From JBLNBQ01 sp050260095 (GTDB taxonomy: Bacteria; Bacillota; UBA5301; DYFA01), in the NCBI GenBank assembly GCA_050260095.1, contig JBLNBQ010000011.1, positions 1 to 5,534 on the forward strand: a stretch of DNA of 5,534 nucleotides, in the 5' to 3' direction. A program made the translations under genes and the position numbers. Below the pieces are notes generated by a model. The model did not search any database, was not told where the DNA came from, and was given only the letters and a program-made list of their open reading frames with translations. Shown here piece by piece: positions 1 to 5,102 of the stretch (positions within the stretch are counted from its first letter, which is position 1; each line of letters begins with the position of its first letter).

Positions 1-324
1 GCCACTCCCGAGCAGATCGCCGCCAGCCCGAAGTGCAACAGCTGCCATACGAGCGCCGCTGAGATGAAGGAGACCATCGAGAAGATCGTCAAGGAGACGA
101 AGGCGGGTGTCGCCAAGCTCCAGCCGCGGCTCGACAAGGCCAAGGCGTGGGTCGCCAAGAACCCGGGTAACAAGGAGGCCGCCGAACTCTATACCCAGGC
201 CTTCGCCGGCCCGAACATCATCGCCGGCGACCTCTCGCACGGCGTCCATAACCCCGAGTTCGCCGCCTTCCTCCTCAAGCGCAGCGGCGAGCTCCTGACC
301 CAGTTCGAGGCGAAGTTCAAGTAG
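1..324 (+). CDS. Multiheme c-type cytochrome, C-terminal 107 codons (5' end outside window)
   Basis: The reading frame is open from base 1 to a TAG at 322-324, so the gene starts upstream of the window. The visible part has one CxxCH heme c motif (CNSCH, residues 12-16), a Lys/Ala/Glu-rich helical stretch, then a DLSHGVHNP motif and a final amphipathic helix ending QFEAKFK. It aligns without a gap over 107 codons to the C-terminus of the next gene (2076-2396), with about two thirds identical residues, so the two are paralogs. By analogy it is probably a secreted, periplasmic or surface electron-transfer protein with more hemes upstream. The GVHNP histidine resembles the C-terminal S-x-GFHNP region of NrfA-type nitrite reductases and may be a distal heme ligand, which is inference. 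A terminator follows 37 bases downstream. Heme count, signal peptide and full length cannot be seen. Confidence 0.9.
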   Translation, partial: ATPEQIAASPKCNSCHTSAAEMKETIEKIVKETKAGVAKLQPRLDKAKAWVAKNPGNKEAAELYTQAFAGPNIIAGDLSHGVHNPEFAAFLLKRSGELLTQFEAKFK

Positions 325-361
325 CGACCCAGCGTCCCTAGGCGTTGGCGATAGTTGCCAG

Positions 362-395
362 GCAGGCGGTTCCGCAAGGGGCCGCCTGCTGTTTT
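362..395 (+). terminator. Rho-independent terminator after the partial cytochrome gene
   Basis: GCAGGCGG (362-369) pairs perfectly with CCGCCTGC (382-389). The stem continues inward through two G-U and two G-C pairs to a GCAA tetraloop (374-377), giving 12 pairs in all. TTTT follows at 392-395. The hairpin lies 37 bases after the stop codon and separates the two cytochrome genes into different transcripts. Confidence 0.85.
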
Positions 396-454
396 GTCTG
401 GCCGGCCGACACTCTATTAAGCAGCAGGTATCGGCGGCCGAAGTCCCAAAGCGA

Positions 455-477
455 CAGGGGAAAATGGCACTCCCCTG
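455..477. promoter_or_regulatory. Perfect inverted repeat overlapping the -35 region, possible operator
   Basis: CAGGGGA (455-461) and TCCCCTG (471-477) are perfect 7-base arms around a 9-base centre. The repeat overlaps the predicted -35 hexamer of the decaheme cytochrome gene. That is a typical place for a dimeric repressor to bind. No known regulator consensus was recognised, and an RNA hairpin role is unlikely because the repeat lies upstream of the predicted transcription start. Confidence 0.4.
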
Positions 478-492
478 GCGAATCTCTACAAT
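464..492 (+). promoter_or_regulatory. Sigma-70-type promoter for the decaheme cytochrome gene
   Basis: ATGGCA (464-469, four of six matches to TTGACA) and TACAAT (487-492, five of six matches to TATAAT) are separated by 17 bases. Transcription would start near 499, leaving a leader of about 29 bases that contains the ribosome binding site. The same bases also give a partial sigma-54 pattern (see rejected items), but the sigma-70 reading is the better match. Confidence 0.5.
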
Positions 493-513
493 ACATGCAG
501 TCGCGTCCAGAGG

Positions 514-520
514 GGAGGTG
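514..520 (+). promoter_or_regulatory. Strong ribosome binding site that favours the TTG start at 528
   Basis: GGAGGTG at 514-520 closely matches the anti-Shine-Dalgarno complement and sits 7 bases before the TTG at 528-530. The only competing in-frame start, GTG at 573, has just a G-rich stretch (561-566) upstream, so this site argues for translation from the TTG. Confidence 0.65.
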
Positions 521-527
521 AGCACTG

Positions 528-2399
528 TTGGATTCCGCATGCGTCACACCAAAGAGAAATGGGGGATTTGGAGTGAGTCGCAGGTTCATGGCCTTTGCGG
601 TCGCTGTCCTCGCGGTAGTAGCGCTGTTCAGCCTTCTGGCTGCCGCCGCCGAGAAAGCAGCTCCCGAAGCGGCCCCGAGCATCCTGGAGCAGACGAAGAA
701 CTCGCCTCTGGGATCACGCCACTGGAATATCTTCAGGAACAACGTCGCCCCGGACGCCGCCGACCCGGAGCAGGCCAACTGCATCAGCTGCCACTCGGCC
801 GTCAAGATGGTCGACGACCCGAACGCCGTGCTGACCGACTTCCTGAAGGCCGGGCAAAAGTACGCCATCGGTGAAGAGGAAGTCAACGGCAAGACCGTGT
901 TCAAGTTCGACACCGCCAAGGTCGACGGCAAGTACGCCAGCAACGACTTCGAAGGCATCACCTGCCGGGTGTGCCACGTCATGGACAACCGGGGCATCGC
1001 CCTCCGGCGTCCGGACAATACCTGCACCCTCTGCCACGGCCGGACCTTCAACTGGAAGAGCGGCAGTGGTCACCACGTGGAGCAGGACTTCATCGAGGGC
1101 CACGGCGACGGGTACTGGGAGCAGTCAGTGCACTACACGCTGAAGATGCAGTGCCAGGACTGCCACGTCATGAACTCCGTAAAGCACGACTACGCTCCGG
1201 CGGAGCCGGCCGAGATCGTCAAGGACGCCTTCTGCCTGAACTGCCACAAGAGCGCCGACGAGCTCGAGAAGATGATCCAGAAGACCGTCACCACGGTTGG
1301 CGCCGCGGTGAAGAACATCAACGACCGGGTAGCGGCCGCCGGTAAGGTCGCTCTGAATGACGAGCAGAAGGCCCTGGTCAAGAAGGCCAAGGATCGGGCC
1401 GCCTTCATCGTGGGAGACATCTCGAACGGCGTCCATAACCCGCAGTTCGCCGCCAGGCTGATCAACGAAGCCTATGCGGCGCTCGACAAGGCCGAGGGCA
1501 AGACCACCCCGACGCCTAAGGTCGACCTCGGCAACCTCATGGTCTACTCGCAGGCGCAGTCCTCCAAGCTGGGCGTGGCCCACTGGGACATGCTCGAGAG
1601 CACGATCAACAACGAGGCTGACCCGGAGCAGGCCAACTGCATCAGCTGCCACTCGGCGGTGAAGATCGTCGACGATCCGAAGGCCACGCTCACCGACTTC
1701 CTCGCCAAGGACCAGAAGTACGCCACCGGTGAGAAGGAAGTCAACGGCCAGACCATCTTCGAGTACAGCAAGGCCACTGCGGACGGCAAGTACGTCAAGA
1801 ACCACATGGAGGGCATCACCTGCCGCGTCTGCCACAGCTTCGGCAAGGACGGCAAGATCGGCCTCGTCCGGAGCAAGGAGCAGACCTGTGGGCAGTGCCA
1901 CGGCCGGTCCTTCAACTGGGCCAACGGCAGCGGTCACCACGTCGAACTGGCCTTCATGAAGGGTCAGGGCTCCAAGGAGAAGGGCGTCGCGGACCAGCCG
2001 AACATGAAGGTCCTCATGGAGTTCGCCTGCCAGGACTGCCACTTCATGGACAGCACCAAGCACGACTTCCAGCCGGCGACCCCTGAGCAGATCAGCAAGA
2101 ACCCGGAGTGCAAGAGCTGCCACGCCAACGCCGCCGAGCTGAAGGAGACCATCGAGAAGATCCAGAGCGACGTCAAGGCCGGCCTGGCGAAGCTCCAGCC
2201 GCGCCTCGTCAAGGCGAAGGCCTGGGTCGGCAAGAACAGCGCCAACAAGGAGGCCGCCGAGGTTTACACCCAGGCGCAGGCCAGTGTGAACTTCATCGTC
2301 AGCGACTACTCCAACGGCGTTCACAACCCGGACTACGCCCGCGAGCTGTTGGCGAGGGCTGGCAAGCTCCTCGACCAGTTCGAGGCGAAGTACAAGTAG
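528..2399 (+). CDS. Secreted decaheme c-type cytochrome made of two tandem pentaheme units
   Basis: This 623-residue protein has ten CxxCH motifs, at residues 85, 146, 166, 209 and 236 (unit 1) and 371, 432, 454, 501 and 528 (unit 2). An Arg-Arg n-region, a hydrophobic stretch (about 20-37) and AAAAE suggest Sec export with cleavage near 40, so hemes would be attached outside the cytoplasm. Each unit runs HW, CISCH, CRVCH, CxxCHGR-FNW, GSGHHVE, CQDCH, KHD, CxxCH, a helical stretch and SNGVHNP. Five non-motif histidines are conserved between units (65/352, 182/470, 183/471, 220/512, 303/599), matching five hemes and suggesting bis-histidine ligation and electron transfer rather than catalysis. 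Heme order and the GVHNP tail recall the NrfA/HAO/octaheme reductase superfamily, but there is no CxxCK. The start is TTG by its ribosome binding site; GTG at 573 would give a shorter, more typical signal peptide. The redox partner is unknown. Confidence 0.93.
   Translation: MDSACVTPKRNGGFGVSRRFMAFAVAVLAVVALFSLLAAAAEKAAPEAAPSILEQTKNSPLGSRHWNIFRNNVAPDAADPEQANCISCHSAVKMVDDPNAVLTDFLKAGQKYAIGEEEVNGKTVFKFDTAKVDGKYASNDFEGITCRVCHVMDNRGIALRRPDNTCTLCHGRTFNWKSGSGHHVEQDFIEGHGDGYWEQSVHYTLKMQCQDCHVMNSVKHDYAPAEPAEIVKDAFCLNCHKSADELEKMIQKTVTTVGAAVKNINDRVAAAGKVALNDEQKALVKKAKDRAAFIVGDISNGVHNPQFAARLINEAYAALDKAEGKTTPTPKVDLGNLMVYSQAQSSKLGVAHWDMLESTINNEADPEQANCISCHSAVKIVDDPKATLTDFLAKDQKYATGEKEVNGQTIFEYSKATADGKYVKNHMEGITCRVCHSFGKDGKIGLVRSKEQTCGQCHGRSFNWANGSGHHVELAFMKGQGSKEKGVADQPNMKVLMEFACQDCHFMDSTKHDFQPATPEQISKNPECKSCHANAAELKETIEKIQSDVKAGLAKLQPRLVKAKAWVGKNSANKEAAEVYTQAQASVNFIVSDYSNGVHNPDYARELLARAGKLLDQFEAKYK
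708..1502 (+). repeat. Pentaheme unit 1 of the internal duplication
   Basis: Residues 61-325 form the first copy of the duplicated unit, beginning LG-x-x-HW and ending after the GVHNP helix. The copies are offset by about 286-287 residues. Bases 762-799 are identical to 1620-1657 (38 bases around the first heme motif), so part of the repeat is conserved at DNA level too. Unit 1 differs most from unit 2 in its C-terminal helical region. Confidence 0.9.
1569..2396 (+). repeat. Pentaheme unit 2 of the internal duplication
   Basis: Residues 348-623 form the second copy, joined to unit 1 by a Thr/Pro-containing linker (about 326-347). The spacing between the first and second heme motifs is exactly 56 residues in both units. 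Its C-terminal 107 residues resemble the upstream partial gene more than they resemble unit 1. This suggests the internal duplication came before the gene duplication, or that the 3' ends have been homogenised. Confidence 0.9.
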
Positions 2400-2421
2400 G
2401 CCCGAGCACCAACACACAGGC

Positions 2422-2457
2422 GAAAGGGCTGTCCCGCCCGGGGTAGCCCTTTCTTCC
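2422..2457 (+). terminator. Rho-independent terminator after the decaheme cytochrome gene
   Basis: GAAAGGGCT (2422-2430) pairs perfectly with AGCCCTTTC (2445-2453) around a GC-rich 14-base loop that can itself form CCC/GGG pairs. The 3' arm runs into a pyrimidine tract (TTTCTTCC). The hairpin starts 22 bases after the stop codon. The U tract is interrupted by C, so termination may be moderate. Confidence 0.75.
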
Positions 2458-2511
2458 TGCCAGCCGCGGGGCCACCGGTCCCCCGGCCTACCCACCGCCA
2501 CCCAGCTCCCG

Positions 2512-2547
2512 CACCACCGTCCGGCTCCCCCACCACGGTCCGGCTCC
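2512..2547. repeat. Short GC-rich tandem repeat beside the insertion element
   Basis: Two 17-base copies (2512-2528 and 2531-2547) differ at one position and share the core GGTCCGGCTCC or CGTCCGGCTCC, with a 19-base period. More degenerate CCACC-containing copies seem to extend upstream to about 2470. The tract lies 19 bases left of the insertion element. No coding potential is evident. Confidence 0.6.
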
Positions 2548-2566
2548 GCGTGAATGTACCTCTCTC

Positions 2567-2602
2567 CAATTTGTAGCGACTGTGCGCAGATTCTGTTGGT
2601 CG
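2567..2602 (+). repeat. Left terminal inverted repeat
   Basis: Reading inward from the left it begins CAATTTGTAGCGACTG and ends TGTTGGTCG. It matches the reverse complement of 3452-3487 at 31 of 36 positions, with no gaps. Similarity stops abruptly just inside position 2602 and is weak outside 2567. Confidence 0.8.
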
Positions 2603-2676
2603 ACGCGTCTACCGGCCGGTCGGTAGGAGCCACGCCGGCGCCAAGGGTGACGCTCGGACGATCGGCTTGGTCGCGC

Positions 2677-2705
2677 TTGCTGGCGAACGTTTGTTCGGAT
2701 ATAAT
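2677..2705 (+). promoter_or_regulatory. Promoter inside the insertion element
   Basis: A perfect TATAAT (2700-2705) lies 17 bases after TTGCTG (2677-2682), which matches the first three bases of the -35 consensus. Transcription would start near 2712, at or just before the ATG at 2713, so the transposase mRNA would be nearly leaderless. This also argues against the in-frame ATG codons at 2554 and 2704 being used. Confidence 0.55.
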
Positions 2706-2712
2706 GGCCTTG

Positions 2713-3294
2713 ATGGAAGAAGATGGCATAGGGAATCATGCCGCTGCGGACGATGGCACGGCGGACGACGGCACGGCGGGCGATGGCATGCCGAACACGG
2801 GCGAGGGAGGTGCCCTTCTGCGTATCGGCGGCCCCGGTGAGCGCCTCACCCCAGCCTGCCCCCACTGCCGGTTGGCCCGGGTCCAGAAGTGGGGGCGGTT
2901 CGACGGGCGGCAGCGTTACCGCTGCACCAGTTGCGCCAAGACGTTCACAGAGACGACGGGAACGCCCCTGGCTGGTTTGAAGCGCCCCGACCGGTGGGCG
3001 CAGCTGGAACGGTGCCTGTTGGCGAGCCTCTCGGTGCGAAGCAGTGCGGAGGCCCTGGGAGTGCACCCGTCCACCGCCTTCCGTTGGCGCCACCGGTTCC
3101 TCGCTGATCTGCGGACTCGTGAGAAGACTCGCCTGGCCGGCGTGACCGAACTGACCGTGGCCACCTTGGTCGAGTATCGCTTACGGCTCGTCGCTTGGGG
3201 GCAGCCGTTCCGGGGCGTGTCGGCGAAGTACTACCGCAACTACCTGGCCTGGTTCTCGTTCCTTGGCACCTCTACCCCGCCCCGTCCTCGCTAG
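2713..3294 (+). CDS. Internally deleted IS1595-family transposase (zinc ribbon and HTH kept, DDE core lost)
   Basis: Counting from ATG 2713 (193 residues), the ORF has a low-complexity Asp/Gly/Ala leader, a zinc ribbon with CPHC (49-52) and CTSC (71-74), the family-like stretch FTETTGTPL (78-86), and a helix-turn-helix around 106-130 (ALGVHPSTAFRWRHRFL). Next comes GVTEL (143-147), where family members have the G-I-V-E-x-D-E start of the catalytic core. The sequence then jumps to PFRGVSAKYYRNYLAWF (165-181), which resembles the family C-terminus GVATKYLxNYLGW. Roughly 130-150 residues of DDE domain are therefore missing, with the junction near bases 3148-3180, yet the frame stays open. The product could bind DNA but not cut it, so it is either a decaying remnant or a possible competitor of full-length copies. 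The start is uncertain because no ribosome binding site is visible. Confidence 0.7.
   Translation: MEEDGIGNHAAADDGTADDGTAGDGMPNTGEGGALLRIGGPGERLTPACPHCRLARVQKWGRFDGRQRYRCTSCAKTFTETTGTPLAGLKRPDRWAQLERCLLASLSVRSSAEALGVHPSTAFRWRHRFLADLRTREKTRLAGVTELTVATLVEYRLRLVAWGQPFRGVSAKYYRNYLAWFSFLGTSTPPRPR
2746..2790 (+). repeat. Three 15-base tandem repeats in the transposase leader
   Basis: Units begin at 2746, 2761 and 2776 with the form GCGGACGAYGGCACG; the third is more diverged. They encode A-D-D-G-T, A-D-D-G-T and A-G-D-G-M ahead of the zinc ribbon. Such a leader is not expected in the family and probably arose by slippage. Confidence 0.8.
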
Positions 3295-3451
3295 AAGTCT
3301 CCGCAAGAGAAGCGCCCCCTGCACGGCGGGTTGGCCGGGCAGGAGGCGTGCGTTCAGACCACTGCGTGGCGACAATAGGCTGAGGGTTCGCCTTGGGCCG
3401 GTCGGAGGTTCACTCGCGCCAACTCACGGCTCGGCTCTTTCGGTTCGGAGG

Positions 3452-3487
3452 CGACCAACAGTCTCTGCGAACAGTCCCCACAAATTG
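3452..3487 (-). repeat. Right terminal inverted repeat
   Basis: On the minus strand it reads inward from CAATTTGTGGGGACTG to TGTTGGTCG and pairs with 2567-2602 at 31 of 36 bases. The stretch between the transposase stop and this repeat (3295-3451) has no convincing gene and is likely residual element sequence. Confidence 0.8.
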
Positions 3488-3555
3488 CACAAGGTATGTG
3501 TGCGACACTCCCGGGGGGTCGATCCATCCGGCGAGCCGCGGGCCCCGGGGGGCCA

Positions 3556-3581
3556 ATCCGCTCGGAGTCCGATCCGCTCGG
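3556..3581. repeat. Short direct repeat in the convergent intergenic spacer
   Basis: ATCCGCTCGG occurs at 3556-3565 and again at 3572-3581 with a 16-base period. Just to the left, 3541-3554 is a GC palindrome (GGCCCC-GG-GGGGCC). These lie between the insertion element and the stop of the minus-strand cytochrome. The palindrome could act as a weak transcript 3' end for that gene, but it lacks a U tract on either strand, so I do not call it a terminator. Confidence 0.5.
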
Positions 3582-3591
3582 TGGGCCTGCC

Positions 3592-4740
3592 CTACCCCTG
3601 GTGTCCGCAGCAGCCCTCGGCGCCCCGCGGGCCGGCCGGACCGGCGAACCCGCTGACGATGTGCTGCAAGGACTCCCGGAGGAGCTGTGAGGAGTAGGCC
3701 GGGTTATGGACGCCGAGGCTCTTGTCGAAGAGGAAGAGCCGGTAGTTCTGGAAGGCCTGGTTCAGCCGCCCGTCGGGGTCGTTGCGGAAAGGCTCGGTCC
3801 CGCCGCGGTGACACTCGTTGCACTTCCCCGGTTGGTTCCGCGGCAGTTCCCCGGCGTTTCGTTCCTTCAAAGCCGAGGCCACGGCCTCCAGCAGAGCCTT
3901 GGTCTCCGCCTGCCGCCCGCCCAGGTTGAAGTCCCGGGCGCTGGGATGGCAGGGGGCGCAGGCGCCAGTATTCAGCCCGCCCTGACCGTCCCGCATCACC
4001 AGAGTGTGGCCGCCGGCCTGGACGCCGGGTGTCCGCGCCATGTGGCAGGCGACGCACCGGCTGCCGATGTTGTGGGGGCTCTTTTCGACCGAAGCGTAGT
4101 TCGAGTCGGGGTACCGCTCCCCACCCGTCCCGGCGAGAACGAGCGCCTGCCACTTGTCGCCGTGGCAGTTGTCGCAGGTCTGTGAGGAAGGGCCCGTCCG
4201 CAGGAGGGCGGGAGCGGCCGCACCGTGAGGATCGTGGCAGGCGGCGCAGGTGACGCCTGGAGAGGTGGCGTCGGCGACCTTCCCCTTACTGCCGGCGAAC
4301 GCCCGGACGCTACCGGTCACCGCCACGTACCCCGCCACGTTGTGGCAGCGGACGCAGTCGGTGATGAGGTCGGGCAGGATCTCCTCCTGGGTGTACGGGA
4401 CCGGCCGGTTATGGCCGGACTTCTGCCACTCGAGGTACTCGGCGGCGTGGCACTTGCCGCAGAGGGCGGCCTCGTAGCGGACCGCCGGGGACTCCGCATG
4501 GAGACTCTCAGCCGGGTGGCAGGAGAGGCAGGTGAGCCCCGCCCGGGCATGGGGAGCGGCGCTCCACTTGGCCGCTTGTCCGGCGTGACACTGGGCGCAG
4601 GTCTTAAGGTCGGCGGAGGGGCTTACGGCAGCGGAGGGGCTGACGGCGGCGGAGGGACTGGCAGCAGCGACCACCGGTAGAGGCCCGACCATGAAGACGG
4701 CGGCGAGCAGTAGGGCAAAGAGGATGCAGAGCGGCTTCAC
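3592..4740 (-). CDS. Secreted nonaheme c-type cytochrome
   Basis: The 382-residue product has nine CxxCH motifs, at residues 48, 71, 94, 129, 165, 189, 229, 261 and 307. A hydrophobic leader (about 4-26) ending VVAAA suggests Sec export with heme attachment outside the cytoplasm. Three SPSAxx hexapeptides (28-45) form a flexible linker before the first heme. The pattern CxxCH-x6-W-x4-H with closely spaced hemes recalls the octaheme reductase, HAO and c554 group. The C-terminal SLGVHNP (341-347) is shared with the two plus-strand cytochromes. Nine non-motif histidines are present, two of them in the tail. The tail (364-382) is a run of Gly-X-Y triplets containing a Cys-Cys pair. The start is GTG 4740, preceded by a strong ribosome binding site; a longer frame begins upstream but lacks one. 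Likely an electron-transfer protein or multiheme reductase; its substrate is unknown. Confidence 0.92.
   Translation of the reverse strand: MKPLCILFALLLAAVFMVGPLPVVAAASPSAAVSPSAAVSPSADLKTCAQCHAGQAAKWSAAPHARAGLTCLSCHPAESLHAESPAVRYEAALCGKCHAAEYLEWQKSGHNRPVPYTQEEILPDLITDCVRCHNVAGYVAVTGSVRAFAGSKGKVADATSPGVTCAACHDPHGAAAPALLRTGPSSQTCDNCHGDKWQALVLAGTGGERYPDSNYASVEKSPHNIGSRCVACHMARTPGVQAGGHTLVMRDGQGGLNTGACAPCHPSARDFNLGGRQAETKALLEAVASALKERNAGELPRNQPGKCNECHRGGTEPFRNDPDGRLNQAFQNYRLFLFDKSLGVHNPAYSSQLLRESLQHIVSGFAGPAGPRGAEGCCGHQG
4606..4659 (-). repeat. Three 18-base tandem repeats encoding a Ser-Pro-Ala linker
   Basis: Three consecutive 18-base units encode SPSAAV, SPSAAV and SPSADL immediately after the predicted signal peptide of the nonaheme cytochrome. 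The copy number may vary between strains by slippage. The segment probably acts as a spacer between the membrane or cleavage site and the heme domain. Confidence 0.85.
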
Positions 4741-4748
4741 AGGGTACT

Positions 4749-4754
4749 CCTCCT
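4749..4754 (-). promoter_or_regulatory. Ribosome binding site of the nonaheme cytochrome gene
   Basis: On the minus strand, AGGAGG within GAGGAGGAG lies 8 bases before the GTG start at 4740. It fixes that start over the upstream in-frame ATG at 4833, which would add 31 residues without signal-peptide character. Confidence 0.8.
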
Positions 4755-4771
4755 CGGGCGGGGTGTGCGTC

Positions 4772-5044
4772 TCAACTGCCCTGCGACCAGACCCCGCAGC
4801 GCGGGCAGAGGGCGCTGGCGCCGGCCAGGGCACTGCCGAGATAACGCCGGCAACGGGGACAGAGGAAGTGGACCAGGGTATGGCCGAGAGTCCCGCCGGT
4901 CTCCTCCGGCGCTTCCCGAGGCGGCGCAGGCTTCTTGGCAGATTGGAGGAGGGACATCTGGAGGCCCAGGTACTCTTCGCCCCGGGTCACCGGCGTTCCC
5001 CGCACTCCCGCCTTACCGCGAGTTGACTCGTGGGGCTTTCTCAT
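4772..5044 (-). CDS. Small putative zinc-ribbon protein, function unknown
   Basis: This 90-residue ORF lies between the outer membrane factor gene (58 bases upstream) and the nonaheme cytochrome gene (31 bases downstream) and reads in the same direction, which fits an operon. Its C-terminal third has FLCPRC (60-65) and LCPRCG (79-84), two CxxC pairs 14 residues apart, as in a compact zinc ribbon or rubredoxin-like knuckle. The N-terminal part is basic and Pro/Glu-rich, with no signal peptide or membrane segment, so it is probably cytoplasmic. The ATG at 5044 has no convincing ribosome binding site; a GGAGGAG lies too far upstream (about 28 bases). An internal ATG at 4957 is an alternative start and would leave the CxxC pairs intact. 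I do not recognise the family. Confidence 0.55.
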   Translation of the reverse strand: MRKPHESTRGKAGVRGTPVTRGEEYLGLQMSLLQSAKKPAPPREAPEETGGTLGHTLVHFLCPRCRRYLGSALAGASALCPRCGVWSQGS

Positions 5045-5102
5045 GTCTAAGCGTTTCTCGACCCCCCGGGCTCACTCCTCCCGGACCGGCGGGTGGAGCG
5101 CC

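Larger units (their letters stand above)
2567..3487 (+). mobile_element. IS1595-like insertion element with internal deletion, about 0.92 kb
   Basis: The element is bounded by 36-base imperfect inverted repeats and contains one plus-strand ORF with the N- and C-terminal parts of an IS1595-type transposase. Family members normally carry a transposase of about 300 residues. Here the ORF has about 193 because the DDE core is absent, so the copy should not move without help from a full-length relative. I found no clear 8-bp target duplication outside the repeats, so the exact ends may be off by a few bases or the flanks have decayed. The element sits between two convergent transcription units and does not visibly interrupt a gene. 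Confidence 0.75.

Noticed and set aside
465..480. Sigma-54-type promoter: TGGCAC followed by a GG-N10-GC spacing upstream of the decaheme cytochrome.
   Set aside because: The -24 element is perfect, but the -12 element reads TGGCG instead of TTGCA/T. The overlapping sigma-70 pattern with a 17-base spacer and TACAAT is a better overall fit, and no enhancer-binding site was recognised.
528..2399. Catalytic NrfA-type nitrite reductase (ammonia-forming).
   Set aside because: There is no CxxCK heme motif in either unit, and each unit has enough conserved histidines to occupy every distal heme position, so an electron-transfer role is more likely. A CxxCH variant of NrfA cannot be fully excluded.
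2554..2712. Upstream extension of the transposase frame to ATG 2554.
   Set aside because: This start lies outside the left inverted repeat and the predicted promoter lies inside the extension, so these codons are unlikely to be translated as part of the transposase.
1125..2729. Long open frame of 534 codons on the minus strand, opposite the decaheme cytochrome.
   Set aside because: It is the low-complexity Leu/Val/Asp/Gly-rich shadow of the GC-rich plus-strand gene, with no domains. The plus strand has ten heme motifs and an obvious repeat.
2540..3510. Eight-base target site duplication flanking the insertion element.
   Set aside because: No matching octamer was found directly outside 2567 and 3487 by eye, so none is reported.
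3541..3554. GC palindrome as an intrinsic terminator for the nonaheme cytochrome gene.
   Set aside because: The loop would be only two bases and no T tract follows on either strand.
4225..4680. Plus-strand open frame of 151 codons across the nonaheme cytochrome.
   Set aside because: It is Gly/Ala/Arg-rich antisense shadow with no recognisable motif. The minus strand carries nine heme motifs over the same bases.
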